NCBI GenBank assembly: GCA_963787645.1
Contig: CAWBDS010000002.1
Coordinates: 620,001 to 684,000, forward strand
Reading direction: 5' to 3'
Length of the DNA: 64,000 bases
Source: Palsa-504 sp963787645
Lineage (GTDB): Bacteria > Actinomycetota > Actinomycetes > Streptosporangiales > Streptosporangiaceae
Below are positions 1 through 8,631 of this stretch, piece after piece. How positions within the stretch are numbered: the first letter of the stretch is position 1; each line of letters starts with the position of its first letter. The position numbers and the translations under genes were made by a program. The notes beneath the pieces were generated by a model that searched no databases, was not told where the DNA came from, and was given only the letters and a program-made list of their open reading frames with translations.

Positions 1-240
1 ACCCAGGACGGCCGCATCCGGGCCCGCCGGGAGCCCGCCGACGCCAACCGCGCCGCCGACGCCGACCGCGCCGCCCCGGTCAGCGATCCGGCGCCAGCCT
101 GCACACTGACCGGCCCAGCCGCCGGCCTGTACCTGTACCTGTGGAACCGCAGCGACGCCGCCCAGGCCGACGTGGCGATCTCCGGCGACCCCGGCTTCCT
201 CCGGGCTTGGCAGTCCAGCGTGCGTGTCCGCTGGGGCTGA
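1..240 (+). CDS. C-terminal end of a mycothiol-dependent maleylpyruvate isomerase-family protein (partial)
   Basis: The first reading frame is open from the window edge to a TGA at 238-240. The last ~80 residues include AGLYLYLWNR, followed by a short beta segment (VAISGD) and a terminal W..S.RVRW. This is the usual ending of the MDMPI C-terminal domain in actinobacterial DinB/mycothiol-dependent proteins. The catalytic N-terminal part lies outside the window, so the substrate cannot be inferred. An Ala/Asp/Arg repeat (ADANRAADADRAAP) looks like a linker or insertion. It could instead be another DinB-superfamily protein with the same tail. Confidence 0.55.
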   Translation, partial: TQDGRIRARREPADANRAADADRAAPVSDPAPACTLTGPAAGLYLYLWNRSDAAQADVAISGDPGFLRAWQSSVRVRWG

Positions 241-275
241 CCGAAATGTCATAGCTCCGTGTTAATGTCAAATAC

Positions 276-1790
276 ATGTTCGACACTAGAGATGCCGTTG
301 CTCCGGACACCAACCTCACCGAGCCTGATCTGCCCTCGGTGCCGCTCGAGCGGCTAGAGGCGGAGATCTGCGAGCTGGCTGGGCATCTGGCCGCGACGAC
401 CTGCAGGTTTCTGATCCAGCTGGGGGAGTTCGATGCCCGTGAGGGCTGGGCCAGCTGGGACATGTCCAGCTGCGCCACGTGGTTGTCGTGGAAGTGCCAG
501 ATGTCCTCCGGTACCGCCCGGGAGCACGTCCGGGTGGCGCGGGCGCTGCGCGGCCTGCCGGTGATCCGCGGCGAGTTCGGCGCGGGTCGCCTGTCGTATG
601 CCAAGGTGCGGGCGCTGACCCGGATCGCCACGCCGGACACCGAGGCGGACCTGGCGGAGCTCGCCGGGCCGATGACGGCCAATCAGCTCGAGCGGTTCGC
701 CCAGGCGCACCGGAAGGTCAGCTCCGTTGATGACGCCGACGCCCGGGTCCGGCGGCGGCTGGCCTGGCGGATCGACGACGATGGGTCGCTGTCGGGTACG
801 TTCCGGCTGCCGCCGCTGCAGGGCGCGGTGTTGCTGAAGGCGCTGCGCGCCGCCACCGGGGACCTGGAGCATCCACATGACGGGCCAGAGCCCGACGTTT
901 CCGCGGAAACGCCCGCCGCGAGCGAGTCACCCAGCGCGACCGAGTCGCCCGCGCCGACCTCCTCGAATCTGGCCGACGCGTTGCTGGTGATCGCTGAGGC
1001 GTTCTTGGCTGGGAAGATCGCCGCTACTGATGATCCCGGCATCTACCAGGTCATCGTGCACGTCGGCACCGATGCCGCGGCCGGCCCGGGCCACCCGGCC
1101 GATCCGCGCCGCTGTCACGTGGAGGACGGCCCGGCGATCTCGGTATCCACGGCGCAGATGGTCGCGTGCGCGTCCTCGTGGAACTGGATGTTGCACGACA
1201 GCGCCGGCAAACTGCTGGATCTAGGGCGAAAGCGGCGCCGGCCGAACGCGGCGCTGCGCCGGGCAGCCCGCGAGCGGGACAGGTGCCGGTGCCGGTTCCC
1301 CGGCTGCGAATCCCGCCGGGTGGATCTGCACCACATCCAGTACTGGAGCAACGGCGGCCGCACCAAGCTGGACAACCTGGTCAGCCTGTGCAAGTACCAC
1401 CATCAGCTAGTCCACGAACGCGGATACCTGATCGCCGCCGCCCGCGACGGGACGTTCACGTTCTACCGTCCGGATGGCACGACCATCCCGGCCAGCCCGC
1501 CACTGCCCGTCCCGGGTGGCATGATCGCGGACTGTCACGACGCCGCCATCACCCCGGAGACGATCATCCCGCCCTGGTACGGCGAGCGGCTGGATCTGGA
1601 CTACGCCATTCAAGTCTGCTTCGGCAACGTCCACGCCGAGCAGGAACGCCAGGCCCATCGTCAGGACGAGCCCGAAGCCAGGGGCCAGGTCACCATCTAC
1701 GAGCCCGATGGCCGGGAGGACCGGATCCGCCAGTACTACGACGAGCATCCCGGCGGCTACTTCCGCGTCATCCAGGCCATCCCCGTCTGA
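276..1790 (+). CDS. DUF222 / HNH endonuclease domain protein (13E12-repeat family)
   Basis: A 504-residue protein with the two-part architecture of the abundant actinobacterial DUF222-HNH family. A helical N-terminal half (about residues 20-220, with ATWLSWKC and SYAKVRALTRIATP) is followed by an acidic Pro/Ser/Ala linker (about 200-235) and a C-terminal HNH nuclease near residues 345-385. The HNH part shows CRCRFPGC, the DLHHI metal-binding pair, the Asn of LDNLVSLC and the closing YHHQLVHE, so it looks catalytically complete. Family members are often multicopy and resemble mobile-element-derived nucleases; their role is unknown. The copy of AATGTCA at 245-251 is repeated at 264-270 just upstream of the ATG. 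The gene stands alone, 177 bases before dnaE. Confidence 0.9.
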   Translation: MFDTRDAVAPDTNLTEPDLPSVPLERLEAEICELAGHLAATTCRFLIQLGEFDAREGWASWDMSSCATWLSWKCQMSSGTAREHVRVARALRGLPVIRGEFGAGRLSYAKVRALTRIATPDTEADLAELAGPMTANQLERFAQAHRKVSSVDDADARVRRRLAWRIDDDGSLSGTFRLPPLQGAVLLKALRAATGDLEHPHDGPEPDVSAETPAASESPSATESPAPTSSNLADALLVIAEAFLAGKIAATDDPGIYQVIVHVGTDAAAGPGHPADPRRCHVEDGPAISVSTAQMVACASSWNWMLHDSAGKLLDLGRKRRRPNAALRRAARERDRCRCRFPGCESRRVDLHHIQYWSNGGRTKLDNLVSLCKYHHQLVHERGYLIAAARDGTFTFYRPDGTTIPASPPLPVPGGMIADCHDAAITPETIIPPWYGERLDLDYAIQVCFGNVHAEQERQAHRQDEPEARGQVTIYEPDGREDRIRQYYDEHPGGYFRVIQAIPV

Positions 1791-1967
1791 CCTCCGCGAA
1801 ATGGACATCCAGGACGAACAGGGTCCGGCCGGCGCGGCAGCCCGACGGCACTGGCGGCGCTCTATTAAGGTGGTCAGCACCGGGTTGATGACCACGCATG
1901 CCGCCTCAGGCTGGATTTCCCAGGGGCTGCGTGCGGTGCGCAGCGTGCCCTGAGGAGGCGGTTCGTC

Positions 1968-4900
1968 ATGGCAGGATCTGGTGAGCCGTTCGCCCATCTG
2001 CACGTCCACACCGAGTACTCCATGCTGGATGGTGCGGCCCGGCTGAAGGACCTGCTGGCTGAGGTCAAGAGCCTGGGCATGACGCACGTGGCGATGACCG
2101 ACCACGGCAACGTGTTCGGCGCCGCCGAGTTCCACCGGCAGGCCAAGGACGCGGGCATCACGCCGGTCATCGGCATCGAGGCCTACGTCGCGCCGGAGGC
2201 GCGTGGTAACACCAACCGCGTCCTGTGGGGCCAGCCGCACCAGAAGAAAGACGATGTCTCCGCGGCCGGCGCCTACCTGCACAAGACCATCTGGGCCAGG
2301 AACAAGGAGGGCGTGCACAACCTGTTCCGGCTCTCCTCCCGCTCCTACGCCGAGGGCTGGCTGGTCAAGTGGGCCCGGATGGACAAGGAGCTCATCGCCG
2401 AGCACAGCGAGGGCCTGATGGCCTCCACCGGCTGCCCGTCCGGCGAGTTGCAGACCCGGCTGCGCCTGGACCAGTTCGACGAGGCCTTGGCCGCCGCCGC
2501 CGAGTGGCGAGACATCTTCGGCAAGGAGAATTACTTCCTTGAGCTCATGGATCACGGGCTGGACATCGAGCGCCGGGTCCGTGACGGCCTGATCGAGATC
2601 GGCCGCAAGCTCGGCATCCCGCCGGTCGTCACCAACGACTCGCATTACACGCGCGAGCCGGACGCCCAGGCCCAGGACATGCTGCTGTGCATCCAGACCG
2701 GCAAGACCCTGGCCGATGCCGACCGGTTCCGGTTCGACGGCACCGGCTACTTCATCAAGCCCGCCGCCGACATGTACCGCCTGGATTCCAGTGAGATATG
2801 GCAGGAAGGCTGCCGCAACAGCCAGCTGCTGATCGCCGGCCGGGTCGACACGACCGGCATGTTCGAGTTCCGCAACCTGATGCCCCGGTTCCCCATCCCG
2901 GACGGCTACAAGTCCGAGGATGAGCTGTTCCGGGCCGAGGTGTGGAAGGGCATGGACCGCCGCTACCCCGACGGCTACGACGAGCAGCGCAAGCAGCAAG
3001 CCGAGTACGAGATCCAGATGATCTGCCAGATGGGGTTCCCCGCCTACTTCCTGGTGGTGGCGGACTTCATCATGTGGGCTAAGGACAACGGCGTCGCGGT
3101 GGGCCCGGGCCGCGGCTCCGCGGCCGGCTCGATCGTCGCCTACGCCATGGGCATCACCGACCTCGACCCGCTGGTGCACGGCCTGATCTTCGAGCGCTTC
3201 CTGAACCCCGAACGCATCTCCATGCCCGACATCGACATCGACTTCGACGAACGTGGCCGCGCCGACGTGATCAGGTACGTGACCCAGAAGTGGGGCTCGG
3301 ACCGGGTGGCGCAGATCATCACCTTCGGCACGATCAAGGCCAAGGCCGCGATCAAGGACTCCACCCGGGTGCTCGGCCATCCGTACGCCCTGGGGGACCG
3401 GATCACCAAGGCGTTCCCGCCCGCGGTGATGGGCAAGGACATTCCGCTGTCGGCCATCTTCGACACCGAGCATCCCCGCCATAAGGAAGCCGGCGAGCTG
3501 CGGTCACTGTACGACAACGAGGCCGAGGTCAAGCAGGTCATCGACACCGCACGAGGGATCGAGGGGCTGATTCGCCAGCCCGGCGTCCACGCCGCCGGGG
3601 TCATCATGTCCGCCGAGCCGCTCACCGACCACATCCCGGTCTGGACCCGGCACACCGACGGCGCGATCATCACCCAGTTCGACTACCCGACCTGTGAAGA
3701 CCTCGGGCTGTTGAAGATGGACTTCCTCGGCCTGCGCAACCTGACCATCATGGCCGACGCGGTCGCCTCGATCGAGAAGAACCGGGACGTCTCGATTGAC
3801 CTGCTGAACCTGCCCCTGGACGACCGGGCGAGCTACGAGCTGCTGGCCCGTGGCGACACGCTCGGCGTGTTCCAGCTGGACGGCGGGCCGATGCGGGCAC
3901 TGCTCCGGTTGATGAAGGCGGACAACTTCGAGGACATTTCCGCCGTTCTGGCCCTGTACCGGCCCGGCCCGATGGGCGTGAACTCGCACACCAACTACGC
4001 GCTGCGCAAGACCGGGCAGCAGGAGATCACGCCCATCCATCCGGAACTCGAAGCGCCGCTGCGGGAGGTGCTCGAGCCGACCTACGGCCTGATCGTCTAC
4101 CAGGAGCAGGTGCAGAAGGCCGCCCAGATCCTGGCCGGATACTCGCTCGGCCAGGCCGACCTGCTCCGCCGGGCCATGGGCAAGAAGAAGAAGGAGATCC
4201 TGGACAAGGAGTTCGTCCCGTTCCAGCAGGGCTGCCGGGAACGCGGCTACTCCGATAAGGCCATCCAGGCCGTCTGGGATGTCCTGGTCCCGTTCTCCGG
4301 GTATGCGTTCAACAAGGCCCATACCGCCGCTTACGGGCTGATCGCCTACTGGACCGCGTACCTCAAGGCCAACTTCCCGGCCGAGTACATGGCCGCACTG
4401 CTCTCCTCAGTGGCCGACGACAAGGACAAGTCGGCGCTCTACCTGAGCGAGTGCCGCCGGATGGGCATCAAGGTACTGCCGCCCGACGTCAACGAATCGG
4501 TGGCCACGTTCGCGGCCGTCGGCACCGACATCAGGTTCGGCCTGGCCGCCATCCGCAACGTGGGTATCAACGTGGTGGACGCGATCATCGCGGCGCGCAA
4601 GTCCAAGGGCCACTTCAATAGCTTCACCGACTTCCTGCGCAAGGTCCCGCTGGTCGTGTGCAACAAGCGGGTCATCGAGTCGCTGATCAAGGCGGGAGCG
4701 TTCGACTCGTTCCGCGATGCGCGCAAGGGCCTGGTCCTTGTGCACGAGCAGGCCGTTGACGCCGTGATCGACATCAAGCGCAACGAGGCGATCGGCCAGG
4801 ACTCGCTGTTCGGCGGCGACGCCGATGCGGAGGCCGTCTTCGACGTTCCGGTTCCGGCGGGGGAGTGGGACAAGTCCACGCTGCTGAACTTCGAGCGCGA

Positions 4901-5525
4901 GATGCTCGGACTGTACGTCTCGGACCATCCCCTGTTCGGTATCGAGCACATCATCGCCCGGGAGAGCGACTGCTCCCTGGCCGACCTGAACGCCGAGGAT
5001 GCCGACGCACGGCCCCGGTCCGGGGACCGGTCGGACGCGCAGATCGTCAAGGTCGGCGGCATCTTGTCCGGCGTCCAGCGCAAGGTGACCAAACAGGGCA
5101 ACCAGTGGGCCGCCGCCACCCTGGAGGACCTGGCCGGGGCCGTCGAGGTGCTGTTCTTCCCGCAGACCTACCAGCTATACGCCACCTCGATCGCCGAGGA
5201 CGCGGTGGTCGTGGTGAAGGGCAAGGTCGACCGCCGGGACGACGTGCCCAAGCTGATCGCCATGGATCTGACCATTCCGGACCTGTCGGTCGATGAGTCG
5301 GGCCCGTTCGTGGTGTCGATGCCGGTCGCCAGGTGCGTGCCGCCGGTGGTGGAGCGGCTCCGGGAGGTGCTGTGCACCCACCCGGGCCCGACCGAGGTCC
5401 ACCTGAAGCTGCGCGGCCACGAACGGACCACGGTGGTCCGCCTGGACGACAAGCTGCGAGTAGCTGCCTCACCCGCCTTGATCGGCGACTTGAAGCAGCT
5501 ACTCGGCCCCGCTTGCGTCGGTTAA
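1968..5525 (+). CDS. dnaE: DNA polymerase III alpha subunit (DnaE1-type)
   Basis: The replicative DNA polymerase catalytic subunit, 1185 residues, normal for actinobacterial DnaE1. An N-terminal PHP domain begins with HLHVHTEYSMLDG (residues ~10-22) and MTDHGN. The C-family palm carries GPGRGSAAGS and the catalytic Asp run PDIDIDFDE (residues ~420-428). The fingers follow (YRPGPM, QEQVQKAAQILAGYS, RRAMGKKKKE), then tandem HhH motifs (PPDVNES, IRNVG), and an OB fold near residue 1020 (VKVGGILSGVQRK). The ATG is preceded by a strong GAGGAGG ribosome-binding site. No accessory replication gene is next to it. The frame is intact throughout. Confidence 0.98.
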   Translation: MAGSGEPFAHLHVHTEYSMLDGAARLKDLLAEVKSLGMTHVAMTDHGNVFGAAEFHRQAKDAGITPVIGIEAYVAPEARGNTNRVLWGQPHQKKDDVSAAGAYLHKTIWARNKEGVHNLFRLSSRSYAEGWLVKWARMDKELIAEHSEGLMASTGCPSGELQTRLRLDQFDEALAAAAEWRDIFGKENYFLELMDHGLDIERRVRDGLIEIGRKLGIPPVVTNDSHYTREPDAQAQDMLLCIQTGKTLADADRFRFDGTGYFIKPAADMYRLDSSEIWQEGCRNSQLLIAGRVDTTGMFEFRNLMPRFPIPDGYKSEDELFRAEVWKGMDRRYPDGYDEQRKQQAEYEIQMICQMGFPAYFLVVADFIMWAKDNGVAVGPGRGSAAGSIVAYAMGITDLDPLVHGLIFERFLNPERISMPDIDIDFDERGRADVIRYVTQKWGSDRVAQIITFGTIKAKAAIKDSTRVLGHPYALGDRITKAFPPAVMGKDIPLSAIFDTEHPRHKEAGELRSLYDNEAEVKQVIDTARGIEGLIRQPGVHAAGVIMSAEPLTDHIPVWTRHTDGAIITQFDYPTCEDLGLLKMDFLGLRNLTIMADAVASIEKNRDVSIDLLNLPLDDRASYELLARGDTLGVFQLDGGPMRALLRLMKADNFEDISAVLALYRPGPMGVNSHTNYALRKTGQQEITPIHPELEAPLREVLEPTYGLIVYQEQVQKAAQILAGYSLGQADLLRRAMGKKKKEILDKEFVPFQQGCRERGYSDKAIQAVWDVLVPFSGYAFNKAHTAAYGLIAYWTAYLKANFPAEYMAALLSSVADDKDKSALYLSECRRMGIKVLPPDVNESVATFAAVGTDIRFGLAAIRNVGINVVDAIIAARKSKGHFNSFTDFLRKVPLVVCNKRVIESLIKAGAFDSFRDARKGLVLVHEQAVDAVIDIKRNEAIGQDSLFGGDADAEAVFDVPVPAGEWDKSTLLNFEREMLGLYVSDHPLFGIEHIIARESDCSLADLNAEDADARPRSGDRSDAQIVKVGGILSGVQRKVTKQGNQWAAATLEDLAGAVEVLFFPQTYQLYATSIAEDAVVVVKGKVDRRDDVPKLIAMDLTIPDLSVDESGPFVVSMPVARCVPPVVERLREVLCTHPGPTEVHLKLRGHERTTVVRLDDKLRVAASPALIGDLKQLLGPACVG

Positions 5526-5535
5526 GGCCACCTGG

Positions 5536-6588
5536 CTAGCTGGTCTTCGGCTCGGTGAGCTGATCGAGGAACGTCCGGTACATCAGCAGCGTCTCGCGCA
5601 ATGACTCGGTGTCGGTGGTCTTGCCCTCGCTCCACCGGGCCCGCAGCGCGCTCTGCCGCTCGGCGATGGCTCGCTGCCGTTCCTGGATCGCGGCCTCGAG
5701 CTTGGCCGTGAGCTGCGCAACGACGTCCGCCGCCTCGGTCACCGACCCTTGCGGGTCATCGACGAACCGGAACTGGACCCGCTGCCACTGGGCCTTGAAC
5801 TCGGCCGCGTCGGGCAGCAGGCTGCCGTAGAGCAGGTCGCTGAAGTCGCCCAGCGTCCGATCGGACTCGCCCGGCCGCATGCCCTCTTGCGCCGGGGCGG
5901 CGGCATGCTTTCCGACCACGCCAGCGTCCGCGGCGTCGGCCGCGACGGGCTCCGTAGTAACCCCGGCCGGGCCAGGGACGGTAGCCTCGGGCGCCACGGT
6001 CCCGGTCGGCCCGGGATCCGCGCTGCCCGCCATCTCGGCGGCTTCGGCGGCCGCCGGGACGGCCCCGCCGCGCGGGGTCGCACCGTAGAGGTCGGGCTGG
6101 GTCATCGTGGGGTCCTGTTCGTCCGGCCAGGCCTGCTCAGTACCCACGTCCGCGGCGGCTGCCGGGCTCGGGGAAGCAGCGTCCGGCGGAATCGTATCCG
6201 CGGCAGCCGGGAAAGTCGCGGAAGCCGCGGTCGCATCGGGCCACGTCTGGTCGGACCGCGTCTGGTCCGGCCGGGGTCCGTCTGTCTCGTCCCAGTAGTC
6301 ACGGCTGCCGCCATCGGGGCTGCGCACCGCGGCGACCTCCTCGGTGGGCGTCGCGTCCGCGTCCTCCTCGGCGTTCGCGTCAGCCTGGGCCGCCGGGGCA
6401 TCCGGGTCGGCGTCCTGCGGAATGGGCATCGCGGGATCCGTACGGTCGCCGCGGAGGGCCGAGGCCACCTTCTGGAAGCGGGTCATCGGATAAGTATCTG
6501 GGGTTACGTTGGCCTCATCGTCCGCGACGACCTCGCCGGCGACGACGTGGCCAGGGCCGGGCGGCTGGCCGTACGGGTCCTGCGTCAT
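5536..6588 (-). CDS. Conserved hypothetical protein with acidic Ala/Pro-rich N-terminus and C-terminal helical domain
   Basis: About 350 residues starting MTQDPYGQPPGPG at a complement ATG preceded by a purine-rich GGGAAGGGAA stretch. The first ~230 residues are low-complexity (Ala, Pro, Asp, Glu, Thr) and probably disordered. The last ~95 form a charged helical domain: RFVDDPQGSVTEAADVV, then QERQRAIAERQSALRARW, then TESLRETLLMYRTFLDQL. That domain is recognisably related to the one in the adjacent gene at 6615-7280 (RFVEAPAAAVSEAD ... TEELRTAMINYRALFQDL), so the two are tandem paralogues sharing a soluble domain. The upstream paralogue has a membrane anchor; this one does not. The stop lies 10 bases from the end of convergent dnaE. 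No known function. Confidence 0.75.
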   Translation of the reverse strand: MTQDPYGQPPGPGHVVAGEVVADDEANVTPDTYPMTRFQKVASALRGDRTDPAMPIPQDADPDAPAAQADANAEEDADATPTEEVAAVRSPDGGSRDYWDETDGPRPDQTRSDQTWPDATAASATFPAAADTIPPDAASPSPAAAADVGTEQAWPDEQDPTMTQPDLYGATPRGGAVPAAAEAAEMAGSADPGPTGTVAPEATVPGPAGVTTEPVAADAADAGVVGKHAAAPAQEGMRPGESDRTLGDFSDLLYGSLLPDAAEFKAQWQRVQFRFVDDPQGSVTEAADVVAQLTAKLEAAIQERQRAIAERQSALRARWSEGKTTDTESLRETLLMYRTFLDQLTEPKTS

Positions 6589-6614
6589 GGGGGGATTCCC
6601 TTCCCTACCGGGTG

Positions 6615-7280
6615 CTAACGCGGCGTATCTGCCGTGTCGGGCGGAACGGTGGCTGTTTCCTGCGCGTCGGCGTCGGCGTCGGCGTCGGTCTCGTCGACCG
6701 GCTGGCTCGTCCCGGCGTCCGACCGGGCCGGCACCGCGGCGCGGCCCTCGAGCGCGGCCTGACTGGCCTGAGCGCCGACCAGATCCTGGAACAGGGCGCG
6801 GTAATTGATCATCGCGGTCCGCAGTTCCTCGGTGCTCGCCGCTTCGGTCCTGATGTTCTGCGACTGGCGGTAACCGTCCAGCGGGCGCGCGTGATACACC
6901 GACAGCGCCTCGACGCTGGCGTCCCGGTTGTCGGCCGGGTAGCCGCGGTCGCGCATGATGCCCCAGATCAGCGTGTCCGCTTCGGACACCGCCGCGGCGG
7001 GGGCCTCCACGAACCGCTGCTGGATCATGGCCCACTCACCGCTGTAACGGGTTTGCTGCTCGGCGGACAGCGGATGAATGCCGAGCGCGTCCACCCGGCG
7101 CTGCCGGGCGGTGAGTTCGGCGGCGGCCTTGCGGGCGCCGACGTCCTTGGCCAGCCGGTCATATTCGGGGCCGAACTGGCGCCGCATCCTCGCCTGCCGC
7201 AGCAGCGGGGGAACCAGGATGATGAGGGCCGCCACGACGATGACGGCGATGATGATGCCTACGATTGCTCCGGTCGACAT
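6615..7280 (-). CDS. Single-pass membrane protein, paralogue of its downstream neighbour
   Basis: A 221-residue protein starting MSTGAIVGIIIAVIV at an ATG with GGAGG five bases upstream. Residues ~5-27 are one transmembrane helix followed by Arg/Lys (RQARMRRQ), predicting N-out, C-in. The cytoplasmic part holds ARKAAAELTARQRRVDAL, then RFVEAPAAAVSEADTLI.GIMRDRGYP, and TEELRTAMINYRALFQDL, matching the C-terminal domain of the gene at 5536-6588. The tail is Asp/Ala repeats (DADADADA). It is probably the first gene of a two-gene operon, 26 bases before its paralogue. Proteins of this kind are widespread in actinobacteria without assigned function. Confidence 0.8.
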   Translation of the reverse strand: MSTGAIVGIIIAVIVVAALIILVPPLLRQARMRRQFGPEYDRLAKDVGARKAAAELTARQRRVDALGIHPLSAEQQTRYSGEWAMIQQRFVEAPAAAVSEADTLIWGIMRDRGYPADNRDASVEALSVYHARPLDGYRQSQNIRTEAASTEELRTAMINYRALFQDLVGAQASQAALEGRAAVPARSDAGTSQPVDETDADADADAQETATVPPDTADTPR

Positions 7281-7345
7281 TGTTACCTCCGTGAGGTGTC
7301 GCAACCACAGAGTCGACTCCCCTGGCTGGGCCGGGCTAAACGAGA

Positions 7346-7639
7346 TTACCGCCCGGGAGCTTCCGGGTCGCTGGCGGTCCGGCCGCCCGTGGTGAGGTTC
7401 TCCCGGATGGCTCGCAACGCCGCGATGACCGCCTCGCGCTCAGCCCTGGTCACGATGGGGGTGGCCAGGCCCAGCCGCCGGGCGACCTCGCCAGGCGTCA
7501 TGCCGTCCTGCGTCCACAGGCAACGCAGGATGAACTGCTGGCCTTCGTGAATTCCGTGCCGGGAGAATGCTTCCGCGGTCACCGCCGACAGCGCGTGCTT
7601 GGCCGACCAGAAGGCCTGCTGGAAATCCTCCTGTGCCAT
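7346..7639 (-). CDS. MarR-family regulator with internal deletion (likely non-functional)
   Basis: A 97-residue product; MarR regulators are normally ~140-160. The N-terminus is typical (FWSAKHALSAV, GQQFILRCLW) and the helix-turn-helix is complete through the recognition helix (MTPGEVARRLGLATPIVTRA). The next residues, EREAVIAALRAIRENL, are those expected of the final dimerisation helix. The wing and about 45 intervening residues are therefore missing in frame. Without the wing, normal DNA binding is unlikely. It lies 21 bases downstream of the VOC gene, on the same strand as the AraC regulator, and could be the third gene of that unit. Confidence 0.7.
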   Translation of the reverse strand: MAQEDFQQAFWSAKHALSAVTAEAFSRHGIHEGQQFILRCLWTQDGMTPGEVARRLGLATPIVTRAEREAVIAALRAIRENLTTGGRTASDPEAPGR

Positions 7640-7660
7640 GGCCGCGACGACGCGGCCGGG

Positions 7661-8065
7661 CTAGGCCTGCTCGATCCGGAGCCGGTTTCCCGACGGGTCG
7701 CGCACGGCGGCGTCGCGGACACCCCACGGCTGGTCGGCGGGCTCCGAAAGCACCTCGACCCCCGGCGCGCTGGCAATCTTGCCGAAGGTGGCATCGAGGT
7801 CGTCGCAGCGGAAGTGGAGCGGGTACATCTCGCCCTTGGCCAGCATGGCCGCCAGCACGTCCCCGTCCTCCTCGGAGCGGCCGGCCTGCGGCTGCGACAA
7901 CACGATCGCGACCTCGGGCTGGCTGTCGGAGACCAGGGTGATCCAGCGGAAGCCGCCGTTAGCCACCTCGTTACGCACCGTCAGGCCCAGGGCGTCACGA
8001 TAGAAGACAAGCGCGGCCTCGGGATCGTCGACCATGATGTGCACCGTGCTGACTGAAACTTTCAT
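7661..8065 (-). CDS. VOC-family (glyoxalase/bleomycin resistance-like) protein
   Basis: 134 residues with the paired beta-alpha-beta-beta-beta modules of the vicinal-oxygen-chelate superfamily. It opens with STVHIMVDDPEAALVFYRDALGL and closes with GVRDAAVRDPSGNRLRIEQ, the usual second-module ending. The metal positions His (VHIMV) and Glu (last strand, IEQ) are present. The substrate cannot be told from sequence: candidates are antibiotic binding, a glyoxalase-like reaction or a dioxygenase-like fold without catalysis. It starts 10 bases after the AraC gene stop, so the two are probably co-transcribed, a common pairing. Confidence 0.85.
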   Translation of the reverse strand: MKVSVSTVHIMVDDPEAALVFYRDALGLTVRNEVANGGFRWITLVSDSQPEVAIVLSQPQAGRSEEDGDVLAAMLAKGEMYPLHFRCDDLDATFGKIASAPGVEVLSEPADQPWGVRDAAVRDPSGNRLRIEQA

Positions 8066-8074
8066 GGCACGACT

Positions 8075-8509
8075 TTAGGCTGGTGCGCGCTTGGACTGCG
8101 ACTTGCGCGGCCGGGTCTGCACCATCGTCTGGCAGGAGGACATGCCCCGCAGCTCCTCGTGGCTGCGGGCCCGGTACACGGACGGCGTCTCGCCGACCAG
8201 TTCGGTGAACCGGGCCGAGAACGAGCCCAGGCTCGTACAGCCGACCGCGAAGCAGACGTCGGTCACGCTCATGTCGCCGCGGCGCAGCAGCGCCTTCGCC
8301 CGCTCGATCCGCCTGGTCATCAGGTAGGAGTACGGCGTCTCGGAGTACGCCTCGCGGAAGCGCCGGCTGAAGTGCGCCGTTGACATGTACGCGGTGCGGG
8401 CCAGCGCCGGCACGTCGAGCGGCTCGGCGTACTCGCGGTCCATCCGGTCCCGGGCCCGGCGCAGTCGACGCAGCTCATCGAGGTCGGCGCTCATACCTCC
8501 ATTCTGCAC
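8075..8509 (-). CDS. AraC-family transcriptional regulator, DNA-binding domain only
   Basis: A 144-residue stand-alone AraC/XylS C-terminal domain. The first helix-turn-helix is LDVPALARTAYMSTAHFSRR, the second is SVTDVCFAVGCTSLGSFSAR, followed by the signature ending FTELVGETPSVYR. There is no ligand-binding domain. The tail after residue 120 (CQTMVQTRPRKSQSKR) is basic. The start is uncertain: MQNGG (8509) or MSADL (8494); the GGAGG lies between the two ATGs and is too close to the second to serve it well. It probably controls itself and the VOC gene that follows. Confidence 0.85.
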   Translation of the reverse strand: MQNGGMSADLDELRRLRRARDRMDREYAEPLDVPALARTAYMSTAHFSRRFREAYSETPYSYLMTRRIERAKALLRRGDMSVTDVCFAVGCTSLGSFSARFTELVGETPSVYRARSHEELRGMSSCQTMVQTRPRKSQSKRAPA

Positions 8510-8631
8510 CCAGCCACCGTCAGCGGCCGGCCCTCGGCGGGGTCACCATCGCGTCGATCGTCCCCGAAGTACACGCCATCTAGCCCGGGGTAGCATCGTC
8601 CGGGAGCGATCTGGGCGATGAGGGAGGTCTC

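Noticed and set aside
1407..3482. A 690-residue open frame antisense to dnaE and the HNH gene
   Set aside because: Composition is the His/Asp/Gly/Val mirror of GC-rich coding DNA, no family resemblance, and the plus strand has two unmistakable genes.
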